A stretch of DNA of 36,596 bases from Rhodocyclaceae bacterium. Lineage in GTDB: Bacteria; Pseudomonadota; Gammaproteobacteria; Burkholderiales; Rhodocyclaceae. The notes below the pieces were generated by a model. That model searched no databases. It saw only the letters and a list, made by a program, of their open reading frames with translations, and was not told the origin of the DNA. Where the stretch lies: contig WBUF01000024.1 of the NCBI GenBank assembly GCA_008933825.1, forward strand, positions 1 to 36,596. Direction: 5' to 3'. Within the stretch, counting starts at the first letter, position 1, and the number at the start of each line of letters is the position of its first letter. Position numbers and translations under genes: made by a program. Positions 23,760 to 32,197 of the stretch are shown here, in pieces.

Positions 23760-25553
23760 TTACGCCGCCTTCTGTGCGGTCTTGCCGCGGCCCGCCAGCC
23801 GGCGGATTTCCTCGAGAATCTCCTCGACCTTCATCGGCTCGCCCGAGACGCGGTTGAGCCGCGTCACCGGCTTGGCCACGTGCGCCTGCAGCAGGTTGGC
23901 AAACTGGCCCTGGTAGTTCAGCTCCGGCACCAGCACTTCCTTGCAGTCGGCCATGAAGGCCGCCACCGCTTCCGTCGGGAAGGGCGAGAGCATCACCACC
24001 TTCATCGCCGCGCAGCGGATGCCCTCGCTGCGCGCCCTGAGCATCGCTTCCAGGCACTCGCCGAAATTCGAGCCCCAGGAGATCACGCCGACGTCGACCG
24101 GCCCTTCGTCGCCGAAGCGCTTGAACTTCGTGAAGTCGGGATGGTTCAGCGCCAGCTTCAGCTTCTCGTGGCGCTTGCGGCTCATCGCCGTGTGCAGCTC
24201 GGCCGAGTCGTTGGGGCGGCCGAGCTCGTTGTGCTCGAGGCCGGTGACGACGTGCATGTTGCCCTTGTCGCCAGGAATGGCGCGCGGGCTGACGTGGTCG
24301 GCCGCGAGGGCATAGCGCTTGTACGGCGCGCCGGCGGCCGGCTTGCCCGGCTTGCGGTTCAGGTCCGCCTCGAATGGGGGGCGGGCGGGGAACACCACCG
24401 TCTCGTAGCGGTTGGAGAGGTAGAGGTCGATCAGCACGATCACAGGCGTCTGGTAGGCCTCGGCCATCTCGAAGGCCTTGCCGGCGCAGCGGTAGCAGCC
24501 ATCGACGTTGGTCGGCGCAACGACGATGCGCGGCGCGTCGCCGTGGCCGCCGTATACCGCCATGTGGAGATCCGACTGCTCGGTCTTGGTCGGCATGCCG
24601 GTGGACGGCCCGCCGCGCTGCGAGACGAAGACCACGCTCGGCACCTCGCCGATGACGCCCATGCCAAGCATTTCCGCCATCAGCGACAGGCCGGGGCCGG
24701 AGGTCGAGGTCGCCGCGCGCGCGCCGGCAAAGCCGGCGCCGACCACGGCGGAGATCGCCGAGATTTCGTCCTCGGTCTGCAGCAGGCGGCCGCCGCGCCT
24801 GGGCATCTCGGCGGCGAGGCGCTCCATGATCGAGGTGGCCGGCGTGATCGGGTAGCCGAAGAAGGTATCGATGCCGGCATCCAGCGCGCCGCGCGCGATG
24901 GCGGCGTTGCCGTTGATCATTTCCACCGTAGCGCCGGCGACCACGCTGGAGACCGGGGGGCCGAAGGTCACGTCGTCGAGCTTGAAGGTCTTCGCGGCAT
25001 AGTCGAGGCCGGCCTTGAAGGCGGCTTCAGACGCCTCGGCGGCGGCAGCCTTGTTCCGGAACTTCTTGCCGATGGCCTTGCGGAAGCCCTCCGCCGGCAG
25101 GTTGAAGAGGCCGGCGAGGAAGCCGAGCACGACGATGTTGCGCGAGCGGTTGGCGCCGGTGCTCTTTTCCGACAGTTCGCGGATCGGCACCGGATAGGGC
25201 AGCTGGCCCGGCCCGACGTGGGCGCTCATGTGGCCGCCCTCGGGCAGCTTGACAAGGGATTTCTGCTCATAGACGAGGGCGCCGCAGTCGCGCAGCTCGC
25301 CGGCGTGCGGGATGGCATGGCTGTCGTCGAGCGAGACCAGCACGTCGGACTGGTGCTTGAGCGAGTAGGCCTGCTCGGTGGTGATGCGCATGCGCGCGAT
25401 GCACTTGCCGAAGCCGCGGATCTCGGGCGGATAGACGTCGAAGCTGATGACCTTGTAGCCCATGCCGGCCAGCGCGTTGCGCAGAATGTCGCCGGCGGCG
25501 ATGGTGCCGTCGCCCGCCGACCCGACGATGGAAATCTGGATGTCTGTCGCCAT
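23760..25553 (-). CDS. korA: 2-oxoacid:acceptor oxidoreductase, fused gamma-alpha subunit (KorA-like)
   Basis: This 597-residue fusion has an N-terminal gamma domain (about 1-190, starting 'IQISIVGSAGDGTIAAGDILRNALAGMGYKV') and a C-terminal alpha (pyrimidine-binding) domain (about 205-590). The alpha domain has 'AAIARGALDAGIDTFFGYPITPATSIMERLA', 'TSTSGPGLSLMAEMLG', and 'RGGPSTGMPTKTEQSDL'. The pyrimidine-site YPITP motif is characteristic. With KorB it makes the catalytic core. Its start codon overlaps the stop of the preceding flavoprotein gene (TAATG), so the genes are translationally coupled. Gamma-alpha fusions of this kind occur in the 2-oxoglutarate oxidoreductases of denitrifying betaproteobacteria; substrate specificity is inferred. 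Confidence 0.93.
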   Translation of the reverse strand: MATDIQISIVGSAGDGTIAAGDILRNALAGMGYKVISFDVYPPEIRGFGKCIARMRITTEQAYSLKHQSDVLVSLDDSHAIPHAGELRDCGALVYEQKSLVKLPEGGHMSAHVGPGQLPYPVPIRELSEKSTGANRSRNIVVLGFLAGLFNLPAEGFRKAIGKKFRNKAAAAEASEAAFKAGLDYAAKTFKLDDVTFGPPVSSVVAGATVEMINGNAAIARGALDAGIDTFFGYPITPATSIMERLAAEMPRRGGRLLQTEDEISAISAVVGAGFAGARAATSTSGPGLSLMAEMLGMGVIGEVPSVVFVSQRGGPSTGMPTKTEQSDLHMAVYGGHGDAPRIVVAPTNVDGCYRCAGKAFEMAEAYQTPVIVLIDLYLSNRYETVVFPARPPFEADLNRKPGKPAAGAPYKRYALAADHVSPRAIPGDKGNMHVVTGLEHNELGRPNDSAELHTAMSRKRHEKLKLALNHPDFTKFKRFGDEGPVDVGVISWGSNFGECLEAMLRARSEGIRCAAMKVVMLSPFPTEAVAAFMADCKEVLVPELNYQGQFANLLQAHVAKPVTRLNRVSGEPMKVEEILEEIRRLAGRGKTAQKAA

Positions 25554-26602
25554 TACTCGTATTCCCAGAAAGGAGACTGGATCTTGCCGTCGCTGCCTAT
25601 GTGCAGCTTCTCGTCCTGCGCCGGCACCCAGGGCTCGTCGCCGCCGGCGATGTTGCGCGCGGCGAGGTCGCCCATTGCCCGCACGTTCTTCCAGCCGTAG
25701 TAGAAGCGGTAGCGTTTCTCGGCATCCGACCAGATCTGGCAGACGTCGCCGGCAGCCCAGATGCCCTCGCCGGTGGTGCGCAGCGCCGGATTCACCAGCA
25801 GGCCGCGCTCGATGTCGGTGCCCGAGCCAAGCATGAACTCGACCGAGGGCGACAGGCCGAAGAAGGGCATCACCGCATCGCCGTACAGCTCGGTGCGGTC
25901 CTTGAAGAGCACGCGCCGCGCCGAGAGGCCGCGCGCGCCCTGTTCGATCGAGGCGATGCCGCCGGCGTCGGCCGATTCGATCACCTCGACGCCCATCTTC
26001 TCGAGGGCGGCGATCAGGCCGGGCCGCTCGTCGTCCGTGACCTCGTGCGGCCAGAAGGTCTGCGGTCCGGCGACCAGGGTGACGCGGTGGCGGGTGTCGA
26101 CCAGGGTGCGCGCCAGGTCGAGGCCGATCATGTCGCCGCCGAGCATGATGACGTGGCCGCGCTCTGGCACGACGGCGGCGGCGCTGACCGCCTCGGTGTA
26201 ACTGGCGAAGGGATGCATCAGCGGCCGGAACTCGGCCAGCTCCTCGGGGATGTAGCCGCGCCCGCCGGAAGCGACCAGCAGGGTGTCGAAGCGGATCTCC
26301 TCCTTGTGCTCCAGGGCGATGGTGCGGCGCGGGCCGTCCACCCCCGCGACACGGCTGCAGCGGCGCACCACGATGCGGTGGTCCTTGTAGTACTCGGCCG
26401 GAAAGGCGAGGAACTCGCGCCAGTCGCGGTGGCCGCGGAAGACCTTGGGCAGGTCGTAGCGATTGTAGAAGAGCAGGCTGGACAGCGTCAGGATGGTGAC
26501 GCGGGCCTCCGGCTCGCGCTCGCGCAGCGTCTCGGCGGCCTGGCTGCCGGCCACGCCGCTGCCGATCACCACGTGATGCCTTGCGTTCTTGGCGTTCGCC
26601 AC
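25553..26602 (-). CDS. FAD/NAD(P)-dependent oxidoreductase in the kor cluster
   Basis: This 349-residue pyridine-nucleotide-disulfide-oxidoreductase-fold protein has an FAD dinucleotide motif at the N-terminus (HHVVIGSGVAGSQAAETL), a second Rossmann motif (HVIMLGGDMIGLDLARTLVD, about 150-170) for NAD(P)H, and the C-terminal FAD motif 'GIWAAGDVCQIW'. No redox-active CxxxxC pair is present, so it resembles ferredoxin/rubredoxin reductases rather than disulfide reductases. It starts with GTG (GGAGGT upstream) 1 bp after the upstream gene and overlaps korA. It probably moves electrons between NAD(P)H and the iron-sulfur partners of the complex. Its exact role is not known to me. Confidence 0.85.
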   Translation of the reverse strand: MANAKNARHHVVIGSGVAGSQAAETLREREPEARVTILTLSSLLFYNRYDLPKVFRGHRDWREFLAFPAEYYKDHRIVVRRCSRVAGVDGPRRTIALEHKEEIRFDTLLVASGGRGYIPEELAEFRPLMHPFASYTEAVSAAAVVPERGHVIMLGGDMIGLDLARTLVDTRHRVTLVAGPQTFWPHEVTDDERPGLIAALEKMGVEVIESADAGGIASIEQGARGLSARRVLFKDRTELYGDAVMPFFGLSPSVEFMLGSGTDIERGLLVNPALRTTGEGIWAAGDVCQIWSDAEKRYRFYYGWKNVRAMGDLAARNIAGGDEPWVPAQDEKLHIGSDGKIQSPFWEYE

Positions 26603-26603
26603 C

Positions 26604-28406
26604 TCAGACCTCCACTTCCGTCAGTTCGCAGCGCGAGATCGAGATGCACTGCACCGGGCAGGCCTTGAAGCACTGGCCGCAGCGGATGCACTCGTTGTTG
26701 TCGATCCAGATGGCGCCGACCTGGTTCCACTCCTTGGTCTCGAGCAGCTTGCCGTAGGCGCCGTCGTCGTTCACCTCGACCCCGCGCACCAGCTTGATGC
26801 AGTTCCTCGGCGCCACCTCGATGCAGGCGCGGCAGAAGATGCAGCGGTCGACGTCGATCTGGTAGCGCAGGTTGCACAGATAACAGCGCTTGGCCTCCTC
26901 GAAGGCCAATTTCTCGTCGAGGCCGAGCTCGACCTCGTGGGCGCCGTCCTTCATGCGCTCGCCGAGCGGCGCCACCGGCATGTGCTGGCGCGGGATGAAG
27001 TCGAAGGCGCGCTCGCGCAGCGGCTGCTCGACCGGGACGATGCGCACCACCTGCCTGCGCCGCTCGCGGCCCATCAGCCAGGCGTCGATGCGCTTGGCCA
27101 CCTTGCGGCCGTGGCCGACGGCCTGGATCACGGTGGACGCGCCGTTAACGTAGTCGCCGGCGGCGAAGATGCCCTTGTGCGAAGTCATGCCGTCCTCGCC
27201 GACGCGCACATTGCCCCAGCGGTCGAGCTCCAGCTTGGTGCCGAGGAAATCGTTCACCGTCTGCTGGCCGATGGCGACGATGAGGGTGTCGCAGGGCTCG
27301 TGGAATTCCGAGCCCTCGATGGGGATGGCCTGGCGCCGCCCGCCGGCGCGCCAGCCGCCGAGGCGGTTCTGCACGAACTCGATGCCGGTCAGGCGGTTGC
27401 CCTCGACGGTGAGGCCGACCGGGGTGCGCAGGCCCTTGATGCGCACGCCCTCGCGCTTGGCCTCGAAGATCTCCTCCTGCGTCACCGGGATGTACTCCTC
27501 GGCGGTGCGGATGTGGATGGTCACCTCCTGCGCGCCGAGACGCGCCGCGACGCGGGCGCAATCCAGCGCCGTGAAGCCGGCGCCGACCACGGCGACGCGC
27601 TTGCCGACGACCTTCTTCACGCCGCGGTGCATCTGCACGAGGAAGTCCAGGCCGTACTCGACGCCTTCCAGGCCGCGCAGCTCGCGCTTCTCCCACTCGC
27701 CGGCGAGCGGCAGCGGCGAGGCCGCCATGCAGCCGGTGGCGAGCAGGACCGCATCGAATTCCTTCTCCAGCTTCGTCATCGGGATCTGCCCCGCGCCGTT
27801 GCCGATCTCGGCGCCGGTGCGGACCTGCACGCCGAGGCGCAGGGCGTTGTGCAGCTCGATGTCGAGCGTGTCGCGCGGCAAGCGGAACTCGGGGATGCCG
27901 TAGCGCAGCATGCCGCCGGCGCGCTCCTCGCGCTCGAAGATCACCACGTCGTGGCCGAGCAGCGAGAGGTCGTGCGCCGCCGCCACGCCGGCCGGCCCGG
28001 CGCCGACGATGGCGACGCGCTTGCCGGTGGGCGAATACAGGCGCTCGGTGATGCGGTGGCCGGCGTCCTTCATGTCGGCGGCGACGCGCTTCAGGTGGCA
28101 GATCGCCACCGGCTCGCCGTTGCCGGGCCAGCCGTGACGGCACTGCGACTCGCAAGGGCGCGAGCAGATGCGACCCAGCACGCCGGGCAGGACGTTGGCT
28201 TCGCGGTTGGTTTCGTAGGAGCGGCCGAACTGGCGCTCGATGATTTCCCGGATATAGACCGGGACGTTGGTGCCCGCCGGACAGGCCGTCTGGCAGGGGA
28301 CGTTCTGTTTGACCCAGCCGATGTCGCGCGGATCGTCGGAGAAGTACTCGCGCTGCCCTGCCGCCGGCGCCCCCGCTGCGCCCGACGGCGGTTTGATGTC
28401 GCCCAT
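26604..28406 (-). CDS. GltD-like NAD(P)-binding iron-sulfur flavoprotein, electron-transfer subunit of the kor cluster
   Basis: This 600-residue protein has an N-terminal Cys-rich region of the glutamate-synthase small subunit type ('CQTACPAGTNVPVYI', 'CSRPCESQCRHGWPGNGEPVAICHLKR'). FAD ('VAIVGAGPAGVAAAHDLSLLG') and NAD(P) ('VAVVGAGFTALDCARVAARLG') domains follow. The C-terminus is a 2x[4Fe-4S] ferredoxin domain ('CIFCRACIEVAPRNC' and 'CIRCGQCFKACPVQC'). It fits the large flavin/Fe-S subunit that lets the Azoarcus-type 2-oxoglutarate oxidoreductase reduce NADP+. The ATG at 28406 is preferred because GGAGG sits 5 nt upstream; the open frame continues 60 nt further. It shares the N-terminal hexapeptide MGDIKP with KorB and is the first gene of the operon. 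Confidence 0.9.
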   Translation of the reverse strand: MGDIKPPSGAAGAPAAGQREYFSDDPRDIGWVKQNVPCQTACPAGTNVPVYIREIIERQFGRSYETNREANVLPGVLGRICSRPCESQCRHGWPGNGEPVAICHLKRVAADMKDAGHRITERLYSPTGKRVAIVGAGPAGVAAAHDLSLLGHDVVIFEREERAGGMLRYGIPEFRLPRDTLDIELHNALRLGVQVRTGAEIGNGAGQIPMTKLEKEFDAVLLATGCMAASPLPLAGEWEKRELRGLEGVEYGLDFLVQMHRGVKKVVGKRVAVVGAGFTALDCARVAARLGAQEVTIHIRTAEEYIPVTQEEIFEAKREGVRIKGLRTPVGLTVEGNRLTGIEFVQNRLGGWRAGGRRQAIPIEGSEFHEPCDTLIVAIGQQTVNDFLGTKLELDRWGNVRVGEDGMTSHKGIFAAGDYVNGASTVIQAVGHGRKVAKRIDAWLMGRERRRQVVRIVPVEQPLRERAFDFIPRQHMPVAPLGERMKDGAHEVELGLDEKLAFEEAKRCYLCNLRYQIDVDRCIFCRACIEVAPRNCIKLVRGVEVNDDGAYGKLLETKEWNQVGAIWIDNNECIRCGQCFKACPVQCISISRCELTEVEV

Positions 28407-28428
28407 GCCCGCCTCCATCCCGGACCAA

Positions 28429-28457
28429 ACTATATGCCTGGTCATCGAAAGGCATAA
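28429..28457 (-). promoter_or_regulatory. Candidate promoter of the kor cluster
   Basis: On the minus strand TATAGT (28434-28429) matches the -10 consensus at 5 of 6 positions. TTATGC (28457-28452), 17 bp upstream, is a weak -35. It lies 23 bp before the first gene of the kor operon, in the 113-bp gap shared with the divergent transporter gene. Confidence 0.35.
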
Positions 28458-28519
28458 TGCTGCCATAAAATCGGCATGGATTTGATATCGATCAACAGCT
28501 TAAGGCTTAAACTAACAGC

Positions 28520-29422
28520 GTGCCCTCCTCCCCGCCTCCATCCCGGGCTTATGCCTACCTGCTGCTGACCCTGACCGTGCTGTTCTGGTCGGGCAACTGG
28601 GTGGTCGGCCGCTGGATCCGCGGCGACGTGCCGCCCATCGCACTGTCCTTCTGGCGCTGGGTGATCGCCTTCCTCTGCCTGCTGCCCTGGGCCTGGCCGC
28701 GGCTGCGCGCGCAATGGCGCGAAACCCTCAAGCACTGGAAGGTGCTGGCCCTGCTCGGCCTCTTCGGCGGCGCCTGCCACAACGCCCTGACCTACACCGG
28801 CCTCGCCCACACCACCGCCACCAACGGCGTGCTCCTCGCCTCGGCGACGCCGATCATGATCATTGGCCTGAGCTGGGCGCTGTTCGGCAAGCGCCTGCGG
28901 CCGCTCGAATGGATTGGCGTGGCGCTGTCCTTTTCGGGCGTGCTGGCCATCCTCGCCCAGGGCGAACTCCCGCGCCTGCTGGAGCTGCGCCCCAACGCCG
29001 GCGACCTGTGGGTGCTGTTCGCCATGCTGTTCTGGGCCCTCTACACCGTACTGCTGGTGCGCCGCCCGCCCGGCCTGCACGCCCTCTCCTTCCTTGCCGC
29101 CGTCACGCTGTGGGGCCTCGCCGGCCTGGCGCCCTTCTACCTGTGGGAAATCGCAGCGGGCAGGCTCATCGTGCCGGGCGTGCCGGCCTTCGCCGCCATC
29201 GCCTACGCCGGCATCTTTCCGGCGGCGCTCGGCTTCATCTTCTGGAACCGCGCCGTGGCCGAGGTCGGCGGCAACCGCGCCGGCCAGTTCATGCACCTGA
29301 TGCCGGCTTTCGGCACCCTCCTGGCGATCGTCTTCCTCGGCGAGGAGCCGGCGCTCTACCACCTCGCCGGCATCGCGCTCATCCTGCTCGGCATCTTCCT
29401 GACGACGCGGGTGCGAACCTAA
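28520..29422 (+). CDS. DMT superfamily (EamA) transporter
   Basis: This 300-residue inner-membrane protein has ten predicted helices arranged as two EamA repeats. The first repeat begins 'LLTLTVLFWSGNWVVGRWI', the second about residue 150 'LWVLFAMLFWALYTVLLVRR'. The second repeat ends in the typical 'MHLMPAFGTLLAIVFLGE' segment. Such proteins export amino acids or other metabolites; the substrate is unknown. It starts with GTG with no obvious ribosome-binding site. Its stop codon overlaps the convergent OsmC gene by 4 bp. Confidence 0.9.
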   Translation: MPSSPPPSRAYAYLLLTLTVLFWSGNWVVGRWIRGDVPPIALSFWRWVIAFLCLLPWAWPRLRAQWRETLKHWKVLALLGLFGGACHNALTYTGLAHTTATNGVLLASATPIMIIGLSWALFGKRLRPLEWIGVALSFSGVLAILAQGELPRLLELRPNAGDLWVLFAMLFWALYTVLLVRRPPGLHALSFLAAVTLWGLAGLAPFYLWEIAAGRLIVPGVPAFAAIAYAGIFPAALGFIFWNRAVAEVGGNRAGQFMHLMPAFGTLLAIVFLGEEPALYHLAGIALILLGIFLTTRVRT

Positions 29423-29883
29423 AACACCGGCTCGCAGCGCACCTCGCTCTTCACCGAGTTGGCGATGAAGCATTCCTCGTGCGCGGCATGGTGCAGCGCC
29501 TCGATGTCGGCGCGCGAGGGCAGCCGCTCCCCGGCGAAGTTCGCCCGCGGGCGCAGCGTCACCAGCGTCATGGCAAGCTTGCCCTCGGCGTTCCTCGCCA
29601 TGACCCCGCCGGCGCAGTCCTCGTAGTGGTCGACGACGAAACCGGCCTTGGCCGCCAGATGCAGGAACCACAGCAGGTGGCAGCTCGACAGGGCGGCAAC
29701 GAAGGCTTCCTCCGGATCGACCGCCGCGGCATCGGAATACGGCAGCGGCACGTTGTCCGGCGAACTCGAGCCGGGCACCACCGCCCCGCCGTCGAAATGC
29801 CATTCGTGGGCGCGGCTGTAGCGCTGGTCGGTGAAGGCGGCGCCGTTGCGCTGCCAGCGGATGGTGGCTGAATAGGTGGACAT
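29419..29883 (-). CDS. OsmC/Ohr family peroxiredoxin-like protein
   Basis: This 154-residue cytoplasmic protein reduces organic hydroperoxides by means of two cysteines. Both are present: Cys68 in 'ALSSCHLLWFL' (peroxidatic) and Cys138 in 'HEECFIANSV' (resolving). The central 'SSPDNVPLPYSDAAAVDPEEAFVAALSSC' segment and the length agree with the OsmC-like (YhfA/SACOL) branch. The ATG at 29883 is used; the open frame extends well upstream but only as a shadow of the opposite-strand gene. It is divergent from mtfA (45 bp between starts) and convergent with the DMT transporter. Confidence 0.9.
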   Translation of the reverse strand: MSTYSATIRWQRNGAAFTDQRYSRAHEWHFDGGAVVPGSSSPDNVPLPYSDAAAVDPEEAFVAALSSCHLLWFLHLAAKAGFVVDHYEDCAGGVMARNAEGKLAMTLVTLRPRANFAGERLPSRADIEALHHAAHEECFIANSVKSEVRCEPVF

Positions 29884-29928
29884 CTCTTCAGGGTTACGCG
29901 CCGAACGAAGTTCGCTTATCCTAAACCG

Positions 29929-30681
29929 ATGCTGAGCGCCCTGACAAAACTCTTCGGCAAAAGCGCCCCGGCCCTGCCCGCCGTCGAAGCCGCGCAATGG
30001 GCGCGGGTCGAGGCCGGCCTGCCCTTCCTCGGCCACCTGTCCGCCGCCGAGCGCGAGCGCCTGCGCGCCATGGCGCTCGAATTCATCGCGCAAAAGGAAT
30101 GGCATGGCGCGCAGGGGCTCACGCTCACGCCTGACATCCAGCTCGCCATCGCCCTGCAGGCCTGCCTGCCGGTGCTCAACCTCGGCCTCGATTCCTACAA
30201 GGGCTGGGTCGGCGTCATCGTCTATCCGGGCGACTTCGTCATCCCGCGCCAGCAGATGTCCGAGGACGGCGTGGTGCACGAATACGACGACGAGGTGGCG
30301 GGCGAGGCCTGGGAGGGCGGCCCGGTGCTGCTCTCCTGGTTCGACCGCCCCGAGGACGCCGACGGCATGAACGTGGTGATCCACGAGTTCGCCCACAAGC
30401 TCGACATGCTCAACGGCCCGCCCGACGGCCTGCCGCCGCTGCACGAGGGCATGCGCCGGCAAGCCTGGATCGATGCCTTCGAGCCGGCCTACGCCGACTT
30501 CTGCGCGCGCGTCGACGACGGCGAGGACACCTATATCGACCCCTACGCCGCCGAGCATCCCGCCGAATTCTTCGCCGTGACGAGCGAGGTGTTCTTCGAG
30601 GCGCCGGACCTGCTGCACCACGAATACCCGGCGGTGTACGAGCAGCTGCGGCAGTTCTACCGCCAGGACCCGCTGCGGTGA
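29929..30681 (+). CDS. mtfA: M90 family zinc metallopeptidase, MtfA-like
   Basis: This 250-residue cytoplasmic protein carries the gluzincin motif HEFAH (152-156), with a downstream acidic segment 'HPAEFFAVTSEVFFEAP' supplying the third ligand, as in MtfA. In E. coli MtfA binds the glucose-PTS repressor Mlc and has aminopeptidase activity; no PTS gene is near here, so the partner may differ. Length is close to E. coli MtfA (265). The stop overlaps the next start codon (GTGA), so it is in an operon with the flavodoxin and the small zincin-like gene. Confidence 0.92.
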   Translation: MLSALTKLFGKSAPALPAVEAAQWARVEAGLPFLGHLSAAERERLRAMALEFIAQKEWHGAQGLTLTPDIQLAIALQACLPVLNLGLDSYKGWVGVIVYPGDFVIPRQQMSEDGVVHEYDDEVAGEAWEGGPVLLSWFDRPEDADGMNVVIHEFAHKLDMLNGPPDGLPPLHEGMRRQAWIDAFEPAYADFCARVDDGEDTYIDPYAAEHPAEFFAVTSEVFFEAPDLLHHEYPAVYEQLRQFYRQDPLR

Positions 30682-31133
30682 AGCGCCTGCTCATCGTCTA
30701 CCACAGCCAGGGCGGCCACACCGGCGCCATGGCCGAGGCCGTGCTGCGCGGCGCGCGCCGCGCCGTGGAAACCGACACGGTGATAAGGCGCGCCGGCGAC
30801 GCCACGCTGGAAGACCTGCTCGCCTGCCACGGCCTGGTCGTCGGCACGCCGGAGAACTTCGGCTATATGGCCGGCATGGTGAAGGACTTCTTCGACCGCA
30901 CCTACTACCCGGCCGAAGGCAAGACGGTGGGCCTGCCCTACGCCCTCTTCGTCAGCGCCGGCAACGACGGCACGGGCGCGGTGACGCAAATCGACCGCAT
31001 CGCCACCGGCTACGGCTGGAAGCGCGTCGCCGAGCCGCTCATCGCGCGGCACGAAGTGACCGGCGCCGATCTCGCCGCCTGCGAGGAACTGGGCGAAGCG
31101 ATGGCGAGCGGCGTGGCGCTGGGGATTTTCTAG
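30678..31133 (+). CDS. Flavodoxin family protein
   Basis: This 151-residue FMN-binding protein opens with 'KRLLIVYHSQGGHTGAMAEAVLRGA', where the phosphate-binding loop is SQGGHTG. 'VVGTPENFGYMAGMVKDFFDRTYY' and 'FVSAGNDGTGAV' supply the flavin-contacting loops, as in NAD(P)H:quinone oxidoreductases and YwqN/WrbA-type proteins. It is a plausible cytoplasmic quinone or electron-transfer reductase. The GTG start overlaps the mtfA stop by 4 nt and its stop overlaps the following start (TAGTG). Confidence 0.87.
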   Translation: MKRLLIVYHSQGGHTGAMAEAVLRGARRAVETDTVIRRAGDATLEDLLACHGLVVGTPENFGYMAGMVKDFFDRTYYPAEGKTVGLPYALFVSAGNDGTGAVTQIDRIATGYGWKRVAEPLIARHEVTGADLAACEELGEAMASGVALGIF

Positions 31134-31636
31134 TGCCCTTCGCCTACTATGCCCGCCTCTCCGCCGCCCGCAAGCGCATCTACGACAAGAGCGACGCCCT
31201 CGAGCGCATCGAACTGCCCGATGCGGCGGCGCTGCGCCCGCTCGTCGCCCCGCTCGAAGCCGCCTTGAAAACAGAGAGCCGCGCCGAAGCCGAGCGCCTG
31301 TGCGCCGCCCTCGCCGCGGGAATAGTCAGCCAGCTGGAGACGGCGCCGATCCGGGTGCAGGTGCTGGCGGTGCGGCCGGCGGGCGACTGGGGCGAGCTGC
31401 ACGGCCTCTACCTGCCGGAGGACGAAGGCGAGGCGGCGATCGTCAAGCTGTGGATGCGCACCGCGAAAAACAAGCGCGTGGTGGCCTTCAAGAGCTTCCT
31501 GCGCACCCTGCTGCACGAGCTGTGCCACCACCTCGACTACGAGTTCTACAAACTCGAGGAAACCTTCCACACCGAGGGCTTCTACAAGCGCGAGTCGAGC
31601 CTGTTCCATCAGCTCGTGCAAAGCGCGGCGGTGTAA
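31133..31636 (+). CDS. Small HEXXH (zincin-like) protein, unknown function
   Basis: This 167-residue cytoplasmic protein has no signal peptide. The only catalytic-looking motif is HELCHHLDYEFYKL (His128, Glu129, His132), a zinc-binding HEXXH within a helix. A further His/Glu-rich stretch 'FHTEGFYKRESSLFHQL' could give the third ligand. A central strand block 'RVQVLAVRPAGDWGELHGLYLPEDEGEAAIVKLWMRT' resembles the core sheet of SprT-like minimal zincins. GTG start overlapping the flavodoxin stop (TAGTG) places it in the same operon as mtfA, giving two zinc peptidase-like proteins around a flavodoxin. I do not recognise a characterised member. Confidence 0.82.
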   Translation: MPFAYYARLSAARKRIYDKSDALERIELPDAAALRPLVAPLEAALKTESRAEAERLCAALAAGIVSQLETAPIRVQVLAVRPAGDWGELHGLYLPEDEGEAAIVKLWMRTAKNKRVVAFKSFLRTLLHELCHHLDYEFYKLEETFHTEGFYKRESSLFHQLVQSAAV

Positions 31637-31696
31637 GGTTTCGCCCCCTGGCGCGGTCTACCTCAACATCGCCGAACCGCACGCAAAGGAGACGCC

Positions 31697-32197
31697 ATGA
31701 ATCGCCGATACTCGCTCGCCGCCCTGGGCAGCCTCGCCGCCGCGGCCGCTTTGACCCTCTTTTCCCGAGGCGGCGCCGCCGCGCCCGCGCTCAAGAAATC
31801 GAAGGGCGAATGGAAGCGCCTGCTGCCAGCCGACCGCTATGAAATCCTGTTCGAGGAAGGCACCGAGCGCGCCGGCAGCAGCCCGCTCGACCGCGAGAAG
31901 CGCGACGGCACCTTCGTCTGCGCCGCGTGCCTCCAGCCGTTGTTCGACAGCTCCCGCAAATACGACAGCGGCACCGGCTGGCCCAGCTTCTGGGAACCGT
32001 TGCCGGCCGCGGTCGGCACGAAGACCGACTTCAAACTGATCTTGCCGCGCAAGGAATACCATTGCGCGCGCTGCGGCGGCCATCAGGGCCATGTTTTCGA
32101 CGACGGCCCGAAGCCGACCGGCCTGCGCTACTGCAACAACGGCCTGGCGCTGCAGTTCGTGCCGCGCGGCGAACAACTGCCGGCGCTGCGCACATGA
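31697..32197 (+). CDS. msrB: Exported peptide-methionine (R)-S-oxide reductase MsrB
   Basis: This 166-residue protein has an N-terminal 'MNRRYSLAALGSLAAAAALTLF' export signal, so the enzyme probably acts in the periplasm. The zinc site is intact (Cys75-x2-Cys78 and Cys123-x2-Cys126). The catalytic cysteine is Cys146 in GLRYCNNGLAL. GTGWPSFWEP is the MsrB substrate motif. AAAGGAG precedes the ATG. The stop overlaps the msrA start (ATGA), so the two stereospecific methionine sulfoxide reductases are made together. Confidence 0.94.
   Translation: MNRRYSLAALGSLAAAAALTLFSRGGAAAPALKKSKGEWKRLLPADRYEILFEEGTERAGSSPLDREKRDGTFVCAACLQPLFDSSRKYDSGTGWPSFWEPLPAAVGTKTDFKLILPRKEYHCARCGGHQGHVFDDGPKPTGLRYCNNGLALQFVPRGEQLPALRT

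Noticed and set aside
26589..28457. Long open frame (about 620 codons) opposite the GltD-like flavoprotein
   Set aside because: It has no recognisable domain and a shadow-like Asp/His/Ala-rich composition; the opposite strand has clear FAD, NAD(P) and ferredoxin motifs.
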